From assembly GCA_052035235.1 (NCBI GenBank), contig JBPOHT010000037.1, forward strand, positions 44,073 to 108,072: a stretch of 64,000 bases of DNA, read 5' to 3'. Positions 46,668 to 57,420 of the stretch are shown here, piece by piece. A program made the position numbers and the translations under genes. Under the pieces are notes generated by a model. The model saw only the letters and a program-made list of their open reading frames with translations. It was not told the DNA's origin and did no database searches. The DNA comes from Solimonas_A sp052035235 (GTDB lineage Bacteria > Pseudomonadota > Gammaproteobacteria > Nevskiales > Nevskiaceae). How positions within the stretch are numbered: position 1 is the first letter of the stretch; each line of letters starts with the position of its first letter.

Positions 46668-48854
46668 CTAGAAGCGCATGCCGATGCTGGCGGTGAAGAA
46701 GTCGCGGTCGTGCAGCGTGTTGCGATTGCCGCCGCCGAACATGAAGGCCTGGGCCAGGCTGGCGTCGAAGTCGCCGTAGCTCAGGCGCACGTCGAGTACC
46801 GCCAGCTTGCGGCCCTCCAGGAAGTTTTCGCCCAGGCCCGGCGAGACGCCGGAGACGTCGTGCGTGAAGACCAGGAACGGCCGCAGGTCGAAGCCCTGGA
46901 TGCCGACGTCCTTGTAGTGGAGCATGGTGCCAAGGCGATAGCCCCACGAGAAGGCATCGACATAACCGCCGGTGTTGCGCACCGGGTTGATGTGCAGCGC
47001 GTTGCCGGTGTCGGCCGCGCCGGGACCGGCGTGGGTGTCGGTGCCCGGCCCTTCGAACTGCAGCCTGGAACGCGACGGCAGGTTGAGCACGCCGATGGCG
47101 GTGAACTCCGCCAGCACCAGCGCGTCGGTAGTGCCGAGGAAGGCGCTGTTGCCGAAGATGCTCGTCAGGCCCAGCGAGCCCTGCAGCACCTTCAGCCGCT
47201 CATAGCCGCGGATGTACTGCCCGGCCTCGATCTCGCCCGGCGTGCCGCCGCGATAGGCGGTGAGGAAATCAGGGATGCCGGTGCGTGAGCCCGGCACTGT
47301 GGTGCCCAGCAGGTTCGGCGCCGTGAGCAGGCCCTGCAGGGCACTGATGACACCCGGCAGGTTGCCGGCGGCTCCGGCCGCCACGTTGAGGATGTTGCCC
47401 GGGTCCTGGATCGCCGCGAGCAGGCCCGGCAGGGTGTCGGCGGTACCGAACAGGGGGATGTCCTGGCGCGGCAGCGCCGGCTGCAGCGCGGCGAACAGCA
47501 CGTCTTCCAGGTCCACCTGCACCGGCTGGTTGGGCCGGTAGGCCAGCTCGCCGCGCACGGCGACGCCGCCCACCAGGCTACTGAAGCTGAGGCCGAAGAG
47601 CTTGATGTCCTCCGGGTAATCCAGGAAGTAGCGTGCGGTATCCAGCGGCACCGCCTCGCGCAGCTGCGTGCCGGGCACGCCGCAGGCCGCCATGAAGCTG
47701 GTCAGGTCCACGGCATCGATGCCGGCGGGGTTGCCCTCGCGGCGCGTGCAGCTGGATTCCGCCGCATAGGCACTGGCGACGGGAATGCGCGAGTGGTAGT
47801 TGGCGAAGTAGACGCCCAGTTCCGAACCGCCCAGCCATTCCGGGTGGAAATACAGCGCCATGCCGTACTGGCCCATGTCGTCGGGCTCTCGGTTGGGCGC
47901 ACGGCGCAGCGTATAGCTGGTCTGCGTCACCAGGGCGAAGACGTCGTTGGCCGGCGTGCCGATCTGCTGCGGATCGTAGGGCGCCTTGCCGAAGGGGGCG
48001 ATGATGCCCTCGTCCTGCGTCACCTCGTTGCCGGCGTTGAAGAACGAGAAGAACGAGCCGCGCGGCGGAATGCCCACCGGGCGCCATTCGAGCTGGTAGA
48101 AGCCCTCGGCGCTGATCTCGTCGTTCAGCGGTGCACGCACCAGCAACATGCCGACCGGACGATAGACCTCGTCCAGGTCCTGCCCCGGGCGCGTCAGGTT
48201 GTTCACGTCCGGCGGGTTGATGACGTTGAGGCTGCCCTGGGTGACGAAGCTGGACTCACCCCAGACGATGCGCTGGCGACCGATGCCGATATCCACCGGG
48301 CGGTCGAGGATGTCGAAGGTGTCCTGGATGTAGGTGTCGAGCAGCTGGAAGCCGTAGCCGATCTCCTCCCGGGTCTTGCTGGGGCGCTTGTTGCGCACCA
48401 CCTGCCCCGGCTGCGGGCCCGCGATGACGATCTGGTTGGGGTGGTATTCCTCGAGATCGGCGTTGACCGGGTCGTAGAACGCCAAGCCGCCGATTTCCAT
48501 CAGCAGGTCGCCGCGGCGCAGCTGGAAGCGCGAGGTCCACTTCACCGGGGCGGAGATCAGGTCACCGCGGTCGTAGTTGAGGTTGCCCTCGTCGTAGACC
48601 GAATTGAAGGCACCGGGCGCCGCCATGTAGCGCTCGTTCGGTGCCGTGTTGTTGGGGCTGGCCGAGAGGCAGTCGTCGCTGGCGCAGAGCTGCGGGTCGA
48701 GGTTGGACTTGCCGACCAGGTCGGGATCACGCGCCTCGGTGCGGATGGCGACGCCGAGCGTCAGGCGGTTCTTCCACTGCGATTCCCAGTCCTCCGCGAC
48801 GGCCAGGCCCGGCAGCAGCAGCGCCAGCAGCAGGGCGCGCTCAATCACGGTCAC
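46668..48854 (-). CDS. DUF1302 outer-membrane protein
   Basis: A protein of 728 residues with a signal peptide (ALLLALLLPGLAVAEDW). DUF1302 features: VDIGIGRQRIVWGESSFVTQ, INPPDVNNLTRPGQDLDEVY, a C-terminal aromatic beta strand (FFTASIGMRF) for the BAM machinery. The family is predicted to form large beta barrels and is common with DUF1329/LolA-like partners in degraders of hydrophobic compounds. Its start overlaps the DUF4282 stop by 14 bases. An internal glycine/proline-rich stretch (LLAAIQDPGNILNVAAGAAG) is unusual. Confidence 0.88.
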   Translation of the reverse strand: MTVIERALLLALLLPGLAVAEDWESQWKNRLTLGVAIRTEARDPDLVGKSNLDPQLCASDDCLSASPNNTAPNERYMAAPGAFNSVYDEGNLNYDRGDLISAPVKWTSRFQLRRGDLLMEIGGLAFYDPVNADLEEYHPNQIVIAGPQPGQVVRNKRPSKTREEIGYGFQLLDTYIQDTFDILDRPVDIGIGRQRIVWGESSFVTQGSLNVINPPDVNNLTRPGQDLDEVYRPVGMLLVRAPLNDEISAEGFYQLEWRPVGIPPRGSFFSFFNAGNEVTQDEGIIAPFGKAPYDPQQIGTPANDVFALVTQTSYTLRRAPNREPDDMGQYGMALYFHPEWLGGSELGVYFANYHSRIPVASAYAAESSCTRREGNPAGIDAVDLTSFMAACGVPGTQLREAVPLDTARYFLDYPEDIKLFGLSFSSLVGGVAVRGELAYRPNQPVQVDLEDVLFAALQPALPRQDIPLFGTADTLPGLLAAIQDPGNILNVAAGAAGNLPGVISALQGLLTAPNLLGTTVPGSRTGIPDFLTAYRGGTPGEIEAGQYIRGYERLKVLQGSLGLTSIFGNSAFLGTTDALVLAEFTAIGVLNLPSRSRLQFEGPGTDTHAGPGAADTGNALHINPVRNTGGYVDAFSWGYRLGTMLHYKDVGIQGFDLRPFLVFTHDVSGVSPGLGENFLEGRKLAVLDVRLSYGDFDASLAQAFMFGGGNRNTLHDRDFFTASIGMRF

Positions 48855-49320
48855 GGGACTTTTCCTCGGCGTCGCGGCGGCGGCTGCGCCAGAACTGGAT
48901 GCGCGGCAGCGGCAGGTCCTCGACGCGGTCGGCGATCGATTCGGTCTGGCCGCGCAGGGTATGGAGCTGCTCCATCAGCGACTCCATATGCACCACGATG
49001 CGGAACAACGACAACAGCGACTCCAGCACCACGCGCACGATGACGATGCCAGCGATGGAGGTGATGGGCATGATCAGGAGCAGCCACACCAGCCCCTCGG
49101 CCAGGGACTGCTGGAAGGCCCGCAGCGCCATGAACAGGTTGAGCGCCAGCACGGCACCGACACAGACCACGTAGATGGCCGGCGCCATCGAGGTGGTGAT
49201 GATCTGCCGCAGCTGCCAATCGGTCAGGCCACGCAGGATGTCGGCCAACCCAAGGCGGGCGGCCTGCCAGCCGGAGTCGCCCCGGCCAGCCTCGTCTTCG
49301 GTCTGTCTCTTCAACCCCAT
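48841..49320 (-). CDS. DUF4282 membrane protein
   Basis: A protein of 159 residues. Two TM helices (MAPAIYVVCVGAVLALNLFM and LLLIMPITSIAGIVIVRVVL) followed by ESLLSLFRIVVHMESLMEQL and a cytoplasmic charged tail: the DUF4282 pattern. First gene of the minus-strand envelope operon; the promoter would lie in 49321-49490, divergent from the AraC gene. The promoter itself is not clear, but the segment is AT-rich (TTTATATTTATTTTC, 49340-49354). Confidence 0.75.
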   Translation of the reverse strand: MGLKRQTEDEAGRGDSGWQAARLGLADILRGLTDWQLRQIITTSMAPAIYVVCVGAVLALNLFMALRAFQQSLAEGLVWLLLIMPITSIAGIVIVRVVLESLLSLFRIVVHMESLMEQLHTLRGQTESIADRVEDLPLPRIQFWRSRRRDAEEKSRDRD

Positions 49321-49490
49321 TTCTCCGCCAGAAGGCTGATTTTTATATTTATTTTCAGCCCTCCAGAAGAGTGACTGAATGTTTCTTCACGGCCTCACGC
49401 TATGCGGGAGTGCCATGGCCGCAAACTTAACGGCAATTCTTCCAGCGGATAATGGCACAATGAGCCAGAAATAGGCATTTGGGGACAACG

Positions 49491-50528
49491 GTGTCGGCCT
49501 ACTGGGACTATCCGCGGAACATCTGCAGCGTACGCGTGCTCACCGAGGTCGCCGCGGAGCACGGCATGAGCGTATCCGAATGCCTGCGCGGAACGCGGCT
49601 CGACCCGGCCCTGCTGCAGGACCACACCGCCATGGTGGCCGCGCACGACGAGCTGCAGGTGATCCGCAACATCCTGCAGCGGCTGGGCAACTCGCTGCCG
49701 CTGGGCCTGGATGCCGGCCTGCGCTACCACCCCACCACCTTCGGGGTCTGGGGTTTCATGATCCTGTCCAGCCCGACGCTGCAGTACGCGGTGGACCTCG
49801 GCCTGCGCTACCTGCGCCTGACCTCGTTCTACTGCCGTATCCGCCTGGTGCAGTCCGACGGTGAACTGCAGATCCTGGCCGACGACTCGGAACTGCCGGC
49901 GGACGTGCGCGACTTCCTGCTGGAGCGTGATGGCGCCACGCTGATGAACCTGGCCAAGGACATCCTGCCCACGCGCTTCACGCTGACACACGTCGATACG
50001 CGCCTGGGGGCGCCTACCTACCACAAGCGGGCGGAAGCCTTGTTCGGCCGGCCGATCGCCTATGGACAGACCCAGAACCGCGTCGGCGTCCATCGCACGA
50101 TGCTGGACTGGAAGCTGCCGCAGGCCGACCTGCCGATGCGCCGCATGTTCGAGGCAGAGTGCGAGCGCCTGTTGCAGCGCCACCAGGCGCTGGCCGGCAT
50201 CGCCGGGCGCGTGCGCGAGCGCCTGCTGCGTGACCCCAACCGCATGCCGACGATGGACATGGTGGCGGCGGAGTTCAAGGAAACCGCACGCACGCTGCGG
50301 CGCCGCCTGGAAGCGGCGGGCACGCGCTTCGAGAGCCTGGTGGAGGAAACCCGCCAGTCGCTGGCCGAGGAACTGCTACGCGGCACCAACCTGGCGATCT
50401 CGGAGGTGGCGGAGCGCTTGGGCTACTCGGAGCCTTCCACCTTCATCCGCGCCTTCAAGCGCTGGAAGGCCGTGTCGCCACAGCGCTACCGCAAGTCACC
50501 GCAGGCGGACGTCAGCGCCCCGCCTTGA
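49491..50528 (+). CDS. AraC-family regulator with arabinose-binding-like N-terminal domain
   Basis: A protein of 345 residues from GTG 49491 (SD GGGGA 5 bases upstream; TTG 49479 is possible). N-terminal domain of the ArgR/OruR type (GLRYHPTTFGVWGFMILSSP, YAVDLGLRYLRLTSFYCRI), C-terminal double HTH with PTMDMVAAEFKETARTLRRR and ISEVAERLGYSEPSTFIRAF followed by KRWKAVSPQRYR. It is divergent from the envelope operon and probably regulates it. Its end overlaps cysG by 17 bases. Confidence 0.9.
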   Translation: MSAYWDYPRNICSVRVLTEVAAEHGMSVSECLRGTRLDPALLQDHTAMVAAHDELQVIRNILQRLGNSLPLGLDAGLRYHPTTFGVWGFMILSSPTLQYAVDLGLRYLRLTSFYCRIRLVQSDGELQILADDSELPADVRDFLLERDGATLMNLAKDILPTRFTLTHVDTRLGAPTYHKRAEALFGRPIAYGQTQNRVGVHRTMLDWKLPQADLPMRRMFEAECERLLQRHQALAGIAGRVRERLLRDPNRMPTMDMVAAEFKETARTLRRRLEAAGTRFESLVEETRQSLAEELLRGTNLAISEVAERLGYSEPSTFIRAFKRWKAVSPQRYRKSPQADVSAPP

Positions 50529-51888
50529 ACCATTGCAGGCGCTCGCGCAGGCGCACCACTTCACCCACGATCACCAGGGTGGCGCCCTTCACGTCCGAGC
50601 CAGCGACCTGCTCCGGCAGATCGGCCAGCGTGGCCGCCAGCACGCGCTGCTGGCGCGAAGTGCCGTCCTCGACGATGGCGGCGGGCCAATCCGGCGGCAG
50701 GCCATGGGCGATGAACTGGCGGCACAGCTCCGGCAGCGTCGCCAGGCCCATGTAGATCACCACGGTCTGGCCGCGGCGGGCTAGCTGGTCCCAGTGCAGG
50801 TTCAGCGTGCCGTCGGCACGGGCGTGGCCGGTGACGAAGATGCAGGATTGCGCGTAGTCCCGGTGCGTCAGCGGGATGCCGGCATAGGCGGCGCAGCCAC
50901 TGGCGGCGGTGATGCCCGGCACCACCTGGAAGGGAATGCCGCGCGCGGCGATCTGGTCGATCTCCTCGCCGCCGCGGCCGAAGATGAAAGGATCACCGCC
51001 CTTCAGGCGCAGCACGCGCTTGCCCTGCTCCGCCAACCGCACCAGCTCGGCGTTGATCTCGTCCTGCGGCACGGTGTGCAAGTTGCGCTTCTTGCCGACG
51101 AACAGGCGCTCCGCGTCGCGCCGCACCAGGTCCAGGATCGCGGGCGACACCAGGCGGTCGTAGAGCACCACGTCGGCCTGCTGCATCAGGCGCAGCGCAC
51201 GGAAGGTCAGCAGGTCGGGATCGCCAGGGCCGGCGCCCACCAGGTAGACCTCGCCGCGCGGCGGCTCGCCGCGCAGCAGGCTTTCCAGCTCGATGGCGGC
51301 GGCACTCTCGTCACCCACGAACAGGCGCTCCGGGCCGGGGCCGTCGAGGAAGTCTTCCCAGAGCTTGCGGCGCGACTCCGGGGGCAAGGCCTTGACCCGC
51401 GGCCGCTGTCGGCCCATGAATTCGCCAAGGCGGCCATAGGCCACCGGCAGCAGGGTTTCGATACGCTCGCGCAGGCGCCGCGCCAGCACCGGGGCGGCGC
51501 CGCCGGTGCCGATGGCCACGGTCACAGGGGCACGCTCGACGATCGACGGCGTGATGTAGGTGGACAGCTCGGGATCGTCGACGACGTTGACGGGAATGTT
51601 GGCGGCGACCGCCGCCGCCGCGACACGGGCGTTCAGCGCCAGGTCGTCGGTGGCGGCCACTACCAGGCGGCAGCCAGTGACGGCGGCAGGATCGAACTCC
51701 GTACCGCCATGAACCAGCTCGCCGCTGGCGGCCAACTCGGCCAACTCGGCGTTCAGCTCCCGCGCGGCGACCTCGATCCGGGCGCCGGCCTTGCGCAGCA
51801 GGCGGATCTTGCGGGCGGCGACCTCGCCCCCGCCGATGACCAGCACCCGCGCCTGTTTCAGGCGCAGGAATATCGGGAAGTGTTCCAT
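50512..51888 (-). CDS. cysG: Siroheme synthase (methyltransferase/dehydrogenase/ferrochelatase)
   Basis: A protein of 458 residues. N-terminal CysG-B: RVLVIGGGEVAARKIRLLRK and VVAATDDLALNARVAAAAVA, then VGTGGAAPVLARRLRERIE-type helix (seen as IGTGGAAPVLARRLRERIE). C-terminal SUMT: VYLVGAGPGDPDLLTFRALR, DVVLYDRLVSPAILDL, RLKGGDPFIFGRGGEE. It makes siroheme from uroporphyrinogen III, the cofactor of the sulfite reductase encoded at 53.9 kb. Confidence 0.97.
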   Translation of the reverse strand: MEHFPIFLRLKQARVLVIGGGEVAARKIRLLRKAGARIEVAARELNAELAELAASGELVHGGTEFDPAAVTGCRLVVAATDDLALNARVAAAAVAANIPVNVVDDPELSTYITPSIVERAPVTVAIGTGGAAPVLARRLRERIETLLPVAYGRLGEFMGRQRPRVKALPPESRRKLWEDFLDGPGPERLFVGDESAAAIELESLLRGEPPRGEVYLVGAGPGDPDLLTFRALRLMQQADVVLYDRLVSPAILDLVRRDAERLFVGKKRNLHTVPQDEINAELVRLAEQGKRVLRLKGGDPFIFGRGGEEIDQIAARGIPFQVVPGITAASGCAAYAGIPLTHRDYAQSCIFVTGHARADGTLNLHWDQLARRGQTVVIYMGLATLPELCRQFIAHGLPPDWPAAIVEDGTSRQQRVLAATLADLPEQVAGSDVKGATLVIVGEVVRLRERLQWFKAGR

Positions 51889-51907
51889 GCGCGCAGTTTA
51901 ACGCGCG

Positions 51908-52705
51908 TCAGTGGGCGAAGAGCTTCCAGAGCATGGTCAGCGCGATGAAGATCAGCAGGCTGGCGATGGTCTTCTTCAGGGCCTTGTCGGACAGCTTGAA
52001 GCCGATGCGGCTGCCGATCCAGATGCCCGGCAGGGCACCGATCAGCAGGAACACCAGCATGTTGTAGTCAACGGTACCGATGCCGGCATGGCCGATGCCG
52101 GCGATGCCAGTGATCAGCACGGCATGCGCCAGGTCGCTGCCCACCAGGCCGATCGGCGAATGCTTCGGATACAGGATCAGCAGCATCATCATGCCAATGA
52201 CGCCGGCCCCCACCGAGGAGATGGTCACCAGGGCGCCGATCAGCACGCCGCAGACCACGGTCATGGGCCGCTGGCCGGCGCCGTGCAGCCATTCCACGAA
52301 ATCACCCTGGTGCCGCTGCAGGGCTTGCCAGAAGCGGTCTTGAAGCAGCGAAACCGTGGCCGTCACCAGCACGGCGATGGCCAGCACCAGCTTGATCAGG
52401 TGGTCCAGCTCCTTATCGGCACCGTGTGCCCGCAGGAACAGCAGGGTGAGCAGGGCGGCCGGGACGCTGCCGGCCGACAGCCAGCCGACGATCTTCCAGT
52501 CCAGCGAGCCATTGCGGCCGTGCAGCACCACGCCGAAGGCCTTGCTGATGCTGGCATAGAGCAGGTCGGTGCCGACCGCCACCGCCGGGCTGATGCCGTA
52601 GAACAGGATCAGGATCGGCGTCATCAGCGAGCCGCCGCCGACACCGGTCGCGCCGACCGCCGTACCCACCACGAGTCCCGCCAGGGAAAAGGCCCAATCC
52701 TGCAT
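51908..52705 (-). CDS. TauE/SafE family permease
   Basis: A protein of 265 residues with seven or eight membrane segments. It begins FSLAGLVVGTAVGATGVGGG, GSLMTPILILFYGISPAVAV, GTDLLYASISKAFGVV, with the second half repeat (VISSVGAGVIGMMMLLILYP-like: TISSVGAGVIGMMMLL). The family carries sulfite or sulfonate anions outward, or sulfate inward. Divergent from cysB and next to cysG, so sulfur transport is likely. Confidence 0.88.
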   Translation of the reverse strand: MQDWAFSLAGLVVGTAVGATGVGGGSLMTPILILFYGISPAVAVGTDLLYASISKAFGVVLHGRNGSLDWKIVGWLSAGSVPAALLTLLFLRAHGADKELDHLIKLVLAIAVLVTATVSLLQDRFWQALQRHQGDFVEWLHGAGQRPMTVVCGVLIGALVTISSVGAGVIGMMMLLILYPKHSPIGLVGSDLAHAVLITGIAGIGHAGIGTVDYNMLVFLLIGALPGIWIGSRIGFKLSDKALKKTIASLLIFIALTMLWKLFAH

Positions 52706-52770
52706 GCTATCGCCACCAAAAAGAGCGGCAACCTAGCAGCGGGGGCTTAGCCCACGAAAGAATTGTTGGC

Positions 52771-52776
52771 TATAGT
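52771..52776 (+). promoter_or_regulatory. Candidate -10 of cysB
   Basis: TATAGT at 52771-52776, 31 bases before the cysB ATG, in the divergent gap between the TauE gene and cysB. The -35 region 17 bases upstream (TAGCCC) is poor, as in activator-dependent promoters. Confidence 0.3.
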
Positions 52777-52806
52777 GTTATTTCCAGATCGCATAAGGGT
52801 GCGCCG

Positions 52807-53793
52807 ATGAAGCTCCGTCAGCTCCACTACATCCACGAGGTGGCGCGCCGCGGCCTCAATGTCACGGCGGCCGCGGAGGCGCTGTTCACCTCACAGCCCG
52901 GCGTCAGCAAGCAGATCAAGCTGCTGGAGGAGGAACTGGGCGTCGACGTGTTCGTGCGCAATGGCAAGCACCTGTCCGAGATCACCCCGGCCGGCAAGCG
53001 CATCCTGGACTACACTGCCCGGCTGCTGTCCGAGGCCGAGAACATCAAGAACGTGGCCGAGGAATTCCGCGATACCGATCGCGGCGACCTGTCCATCGCC
53101 ACCACCCATACGCAGGCCCGCTATGCCCTGCCCCAGGTGATCCAGCGCTTCCGCAAGCTCTACCCCAAGGTCACCCTGCACCTGCACCAGGGTTCGCCGC
53201 CGCAGATCGCCAAGATGGCGGCCGAGGGCCAGGCGGACTTCGCCATCGCCACCGAGGCCATGCACCACTTCGACAGCCTGGTGATGCTGCCCTGCTACCA
53301 GTGGAACCGCTGCGTGCTGGTCAAGCCGGACCACCCGCTGGCGGCGGTCCGCAAGCTGACCCTGAAGGACGTGGCGCAGTATCCCATCGTCACCTATACC
53401 TTCGGCTTCACCGGCCGCTCCAAGCTGGACCAGGCCTTCGCCGCGCGCGGCCTGAAACCCGACGTGGTGCTGACCGCCGTGGACGCCGACGTCATCAAGA
53501 CCTACGTCCGCCTGGACATGGGCGTGGGCATCATCGCCAACATGGCCTATGACGAGCGCGCCGACAAGGACCTCAAGCGCCTGGCCGCCAGCCACTTGTT
53601 CGAGCCCAGCGTGACCCATATCGGCTTCCGCCGCGGCATGTTTCTGCGCCGCTACATGTATGATTTCATGTCAGTTTTCGCAGAGCACCTGACCCACGAC
53701 CTGGTCGACGAGCTGACCGGCATCGCCGACCATGACGCCCGTATGCAACGCACCCAGCAGCTGATCGACCCGGCGGCCCTGCCGGAATCCTGA
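52807..53793 (+). CDS. cysB: LysR-type regulator CysB
   Basis: A protein of 328 residues. The start MKLRQLHYIHEVARRGLNVT and TAAAEALFTSQPGVSKQIKL are CysB-specific; the effector domain carries FADIATTHTQARYALP-type residues (seen as DLSIATTHTQARYALPQVI) and PCYQWNR. It activates sulfur assimilation genes with N-acetylserine. Directly upstream of the sulfite reductase gene. Confidence 0.96.
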   Translation: MKLRQLHYIHEVARRGLNVTAAAEALFTSQPGVSKQIKLLEEELGVDVFVRNGKHLSEITPAGKRILDYTARLLSEAENIKNVAEEFRDTDRGDLSIATTHTQARYALPQVIQRFRKLYPKVTLHLHQGSPPQIAKMAAEGQADFAIATEAMHHFDSLVMLPCYQWNRCVLVKPDHPLAAVRKLTLKDVAQYPIVTYTFGFTGRSKLDQAFAARGLKPDVVLTAVDADVIKTYVRLDMGVGIIANMAYDERADKDLKRLAASHLFEPSVTHIGFRRGMFLRRYMYDFMSVFAEHLTHDLVDELTGIADHDARMQRTQQLIDPAALPES

Positions 53794-53843
53794 GCGACGG
53801 CAGGGGCGATCGCCACCGAAAGCGAGCATAAGCAGGAGCCTGT

Positions 53844-53849
53844 TATAAT
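53844..53849 (+). promoter_or_regulatory. -10 element of the sulfite reductase gene
   Basis: Perfect TATAAT, 34 bases before ATG 53883. No -35 consensus at 16-18 bases upstream (AGCGAG), which is known for CysB-activated cys promoters and fits regulation by the adjacent CysB. Confidence 0.6.
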
Positions 53850-53882
53850 TTTGGGCTCGCTACCGCGCTTTTTGAGGCAGGC

Positions 53883-55553
<1,671 letters not shown>

Positions 55554-55561
55554 GCTTTCCC

Positions 55562-56056
55562 ATGACCCACCTGATCCGCGACCAGAAGCTGGTCGAGCAC
55601 GACTTCCCCCTGCTGGCCGACGACGCCGCCCCGCCCGCTTCCGGCAAGCTCATCGTGAGCCTGGAGCGCTGGCGCCAGGATGGAGCGGCCTTGCGCGCTC
55701 CCGGCCTGGAGGTCGGCGTCCGCCTGCCCAACACGGTCAACGTCGAAGACATCTGGGCGGAGATTTCCGATCGCCCCCTGATCAACCTGGAATTCCCGGG
55801 CTTTGCCGACGGCCGTGCCTACTCCCAGGCGCGGGTGCTGCGCGACCGCTACGGCTACCGGGGCGAAGTCCGCGCCAGCGGCGGCGCCGTGGTGCGCGAC
55901 CAGCTGCACGGCATGGCCCGCTGCGGCATCAACGGCTTCGAACTGCGCCCGGACCAGGACCCGCAGGTCTGCCTGAAGGCTTTCGAGGACTTCGAGCTGG
56001 CCTATCAGCCGGCAGCCGACGGCGCCCTGACGGTGCTCCGTCGCAGGGCATCCTGA
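55562..56056 (+). CDS. DUF934 family protein
   Basis: A protein of 164 residues from ATG 55562, 8 bases after the sulfite reductase stop. It shows LRAPGLEVGVRLPNTVNVED, FADGRAYSQARVLRDRYGY and FELRPDQDPQVCLKAFEDFE, the DUF934 signature. The family always sits beside this type of sulfite reductase in proteobacteria and is thought to be its accessory or electron-transfer partner. Confidence 0.93.
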   Translation: MTHLIRDQKLVEHDFPLLADDAAPPASGKLIVSLERWRQDGAALRAPGLEVGVRLPNTVNVEDIWAEISDRPLINLEFPGFADGRAYSQARVLRDRYGYRGEVRASGGAVVRDQLHGMARCGINGFELRPDQDPQVCLKAFEDFELAYQPAADGALTVLRRRAS

Positions 56057-56071
56057 GCCCCGAACCATGAC

Positions 56072-56093
56072 GTGCTTCACAGGCATGAAGCAC
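56072..56093 (+). terminator. Hairpin after the sulfite reductase operon
   Basis: GTGCTTCA (56072-56079) / TGAAGCAC (56086-56093), 8-bp stem with 6-base loop, 15 bases after the DUF934 stop. No T-run. The rest of 56094-56315 has no gene; it is AT-rich around 56234-56264 (TTTAATTTTTTAAGG) where a promoter for the next gene may lie. Confidence 0.45.
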
Positions 56094-56315
56094 ACAATCG
56101 CCTAGACTCGCCCCGTCGTGCCAGCCATGCTCCGTTTCGGTGCTGTCCGGGCACTTCATTCATCGGCTGTTCAGGTGCTAACCCTCTGTTCGTACAACCC
56201 AAAAAGGGGGGCGCCGAGCTCGCATTCGCCGTAAGAATGTGCTTTAATTTTTTAAGGCATCCGCTCAGCGGAACGCTTCGTATAGGGTCTTAAGCAATTT
56301 CAAGGGGATTACAAC

Positions 56316-57101
56316 ATGCGTTCCGAACGCTCCACCAACGTCAAAACCGTCCTCGCTGCTAGCGCCCTCGTCGCTGGCGTTCTGTCCAGCGGCGTGGCCA
56401 CTGCTCAGTCTTCCGCCGCTGCTTCCGGCGTCACCAATGCTCCGGCCGTTGCTGCGCCCGGCCTCTCGATCGGCTCGCCGATCGGCTTCGGTGCCAGCTG
56501 GGGCGATGTCGGCGTCGGCGTCGGCGGCCAGACGCTGGGCGACAACAACTCGCAGGACGTGGACGGCTCCGCCGCCCTGGTCCTCGGCCTCGGCGATGCC
56601 AACAAGTACGTCGGCCTCGAAGCCGTCGTGGATGTCATCAGCCTGCGTAACGATTTCGGCGATGACGGCGCCTTCGCGCTGAAGCTGCACACCAACCTGC
56701 CGGGCAACGCCGCTTTCGCCGTGGGCGTCGAGAACGTCGGCCGCTGGGGCAACGCCAAGGCCGGCACCTCGAGCGTCTACGCCGTGGGCACCAAGTTCTT
56801 CAACGTGGGCGGCATGCCGCTGGCCGTGAACCTCGGTCTCGGCGACAACCGCTTCAACGATGCCGGCGACACTGGCGCCAACGTGTTCGGCGGCCTGGCC
56901 CTGTACGTGCACCCGCAGTTCTCGCTGATCAGCGACTGGACCGGCAACTCCCTGAACCTGGGTGTTTCGGCCGTGCCGCTTCGCCAGATCCCGCTGGTCA
57001 TCACCCTGGGCGCGCTGAACGTGACCGGCGAGAACGTGAGCGCCCAGTTCGGCGACGACACCGAGTTCGGTGGCGCCATCGGCTACAACTTCCGTTTCTA
57101 A
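56316..57101 (+). CDS. Outer-membrane beta-barrel-like protein
   Basis: A protein of 261 residues, SD AAGGGGAT, ATG 56316. Signal peptide (VLAASALVAGVLSSGVATAQ), then glycine-rich amphipathic strands (WGDVGVGVGGQTLGD, GSAALVLGLGDANKYVGLEA, GNAAFAVGVENVGRWGNAKA) ending in a phenylalanine-terminated strand GGAIGYNFRF as in BAM-recognised proteins. Probably a small barrel; no family name. Confidence 0.75.
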   Translation: MRSERSTNVKTVLAASALVAGVLSSGVATAQSSAAASGVTNAPAVAAPGLSIGSPIGFGASWGDVGVGVGGQTLGDNNSQDVDGSAALVLGLGDANKYVGLEAVVDVISLRNDFGDDGAFALKLHTNLPGNAAFAVGVENVGRWGNAKAGTSSVYAVGTKFFNVGGMPLAVNLGLGDNRFNDAGDTGANVFGGLALYVHPQFSLISDWTGNSLNLGVSAVPLRQIPLVITLGALNVTGENVSAQFGDDTEFGGAIGYNFRF

Positions 57102-57129
57102 AACCTGCTTGATCGCGAGGTATTTCGAC

Positions 57130-57327
57130 ATGAACATCCGTAACCTGCTGCTCGCCGCCTCCCTGGCGGTGGTTTCCAGCGCTGCGTTCGCCGGCAAGGC
57201 CCCGACCACCCTCGGCGGCTTCCAGTCCAGCGGCAGCGTCGTCATCCCGGCCGGCGCTTCCAAGGCCGCCGACGCCGCGCGTACCGACAAGGACGCCGTC
57301 GACGAGAGCAAGAAGGAAGAGAAGTAA
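57130..57327 (+). CDS. Small secreted protein
   Basis: A protein of 65 residues with a signal peptide (LLLAASLAVVSSAAFAGK) and a short polar mature part (TLGGFQSSGSVVIPAG, then Lys/Glu-rich end). It starts 28 bases after the beta-barrel gene and ends at a strong terminator, so the two form an operon. Function unknown. Confidence 0.65.
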   Translation: MNIRNLLLAASLAVVSSAAFAGKAPTTLGGFQSSGSVVIPAGASKAADAARTDKDAVDESKKEEK

Positions 57328-57344
57328 GCTTCCTGGCTTCAAAC

Positions 57345-57377
57345 AAAAAGCCCGCAGCTCACGCTGCGGGCTTTTTT
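57345..57377. terminator. Bidirectional intrinsic terminator
   Basis: AAAAAGCCCGCAGC / GCTGCGGGCTTTTTT around a TCAC loop (57359-57362). It ends the outer-membrane operon from the left and serS from the right. Confidence 0.93.
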
Positions 57378-57420
57378 GTTGGCCGGACTCCGGGACGCGC
57401 CCGGGAGTCCGTGATAACGC

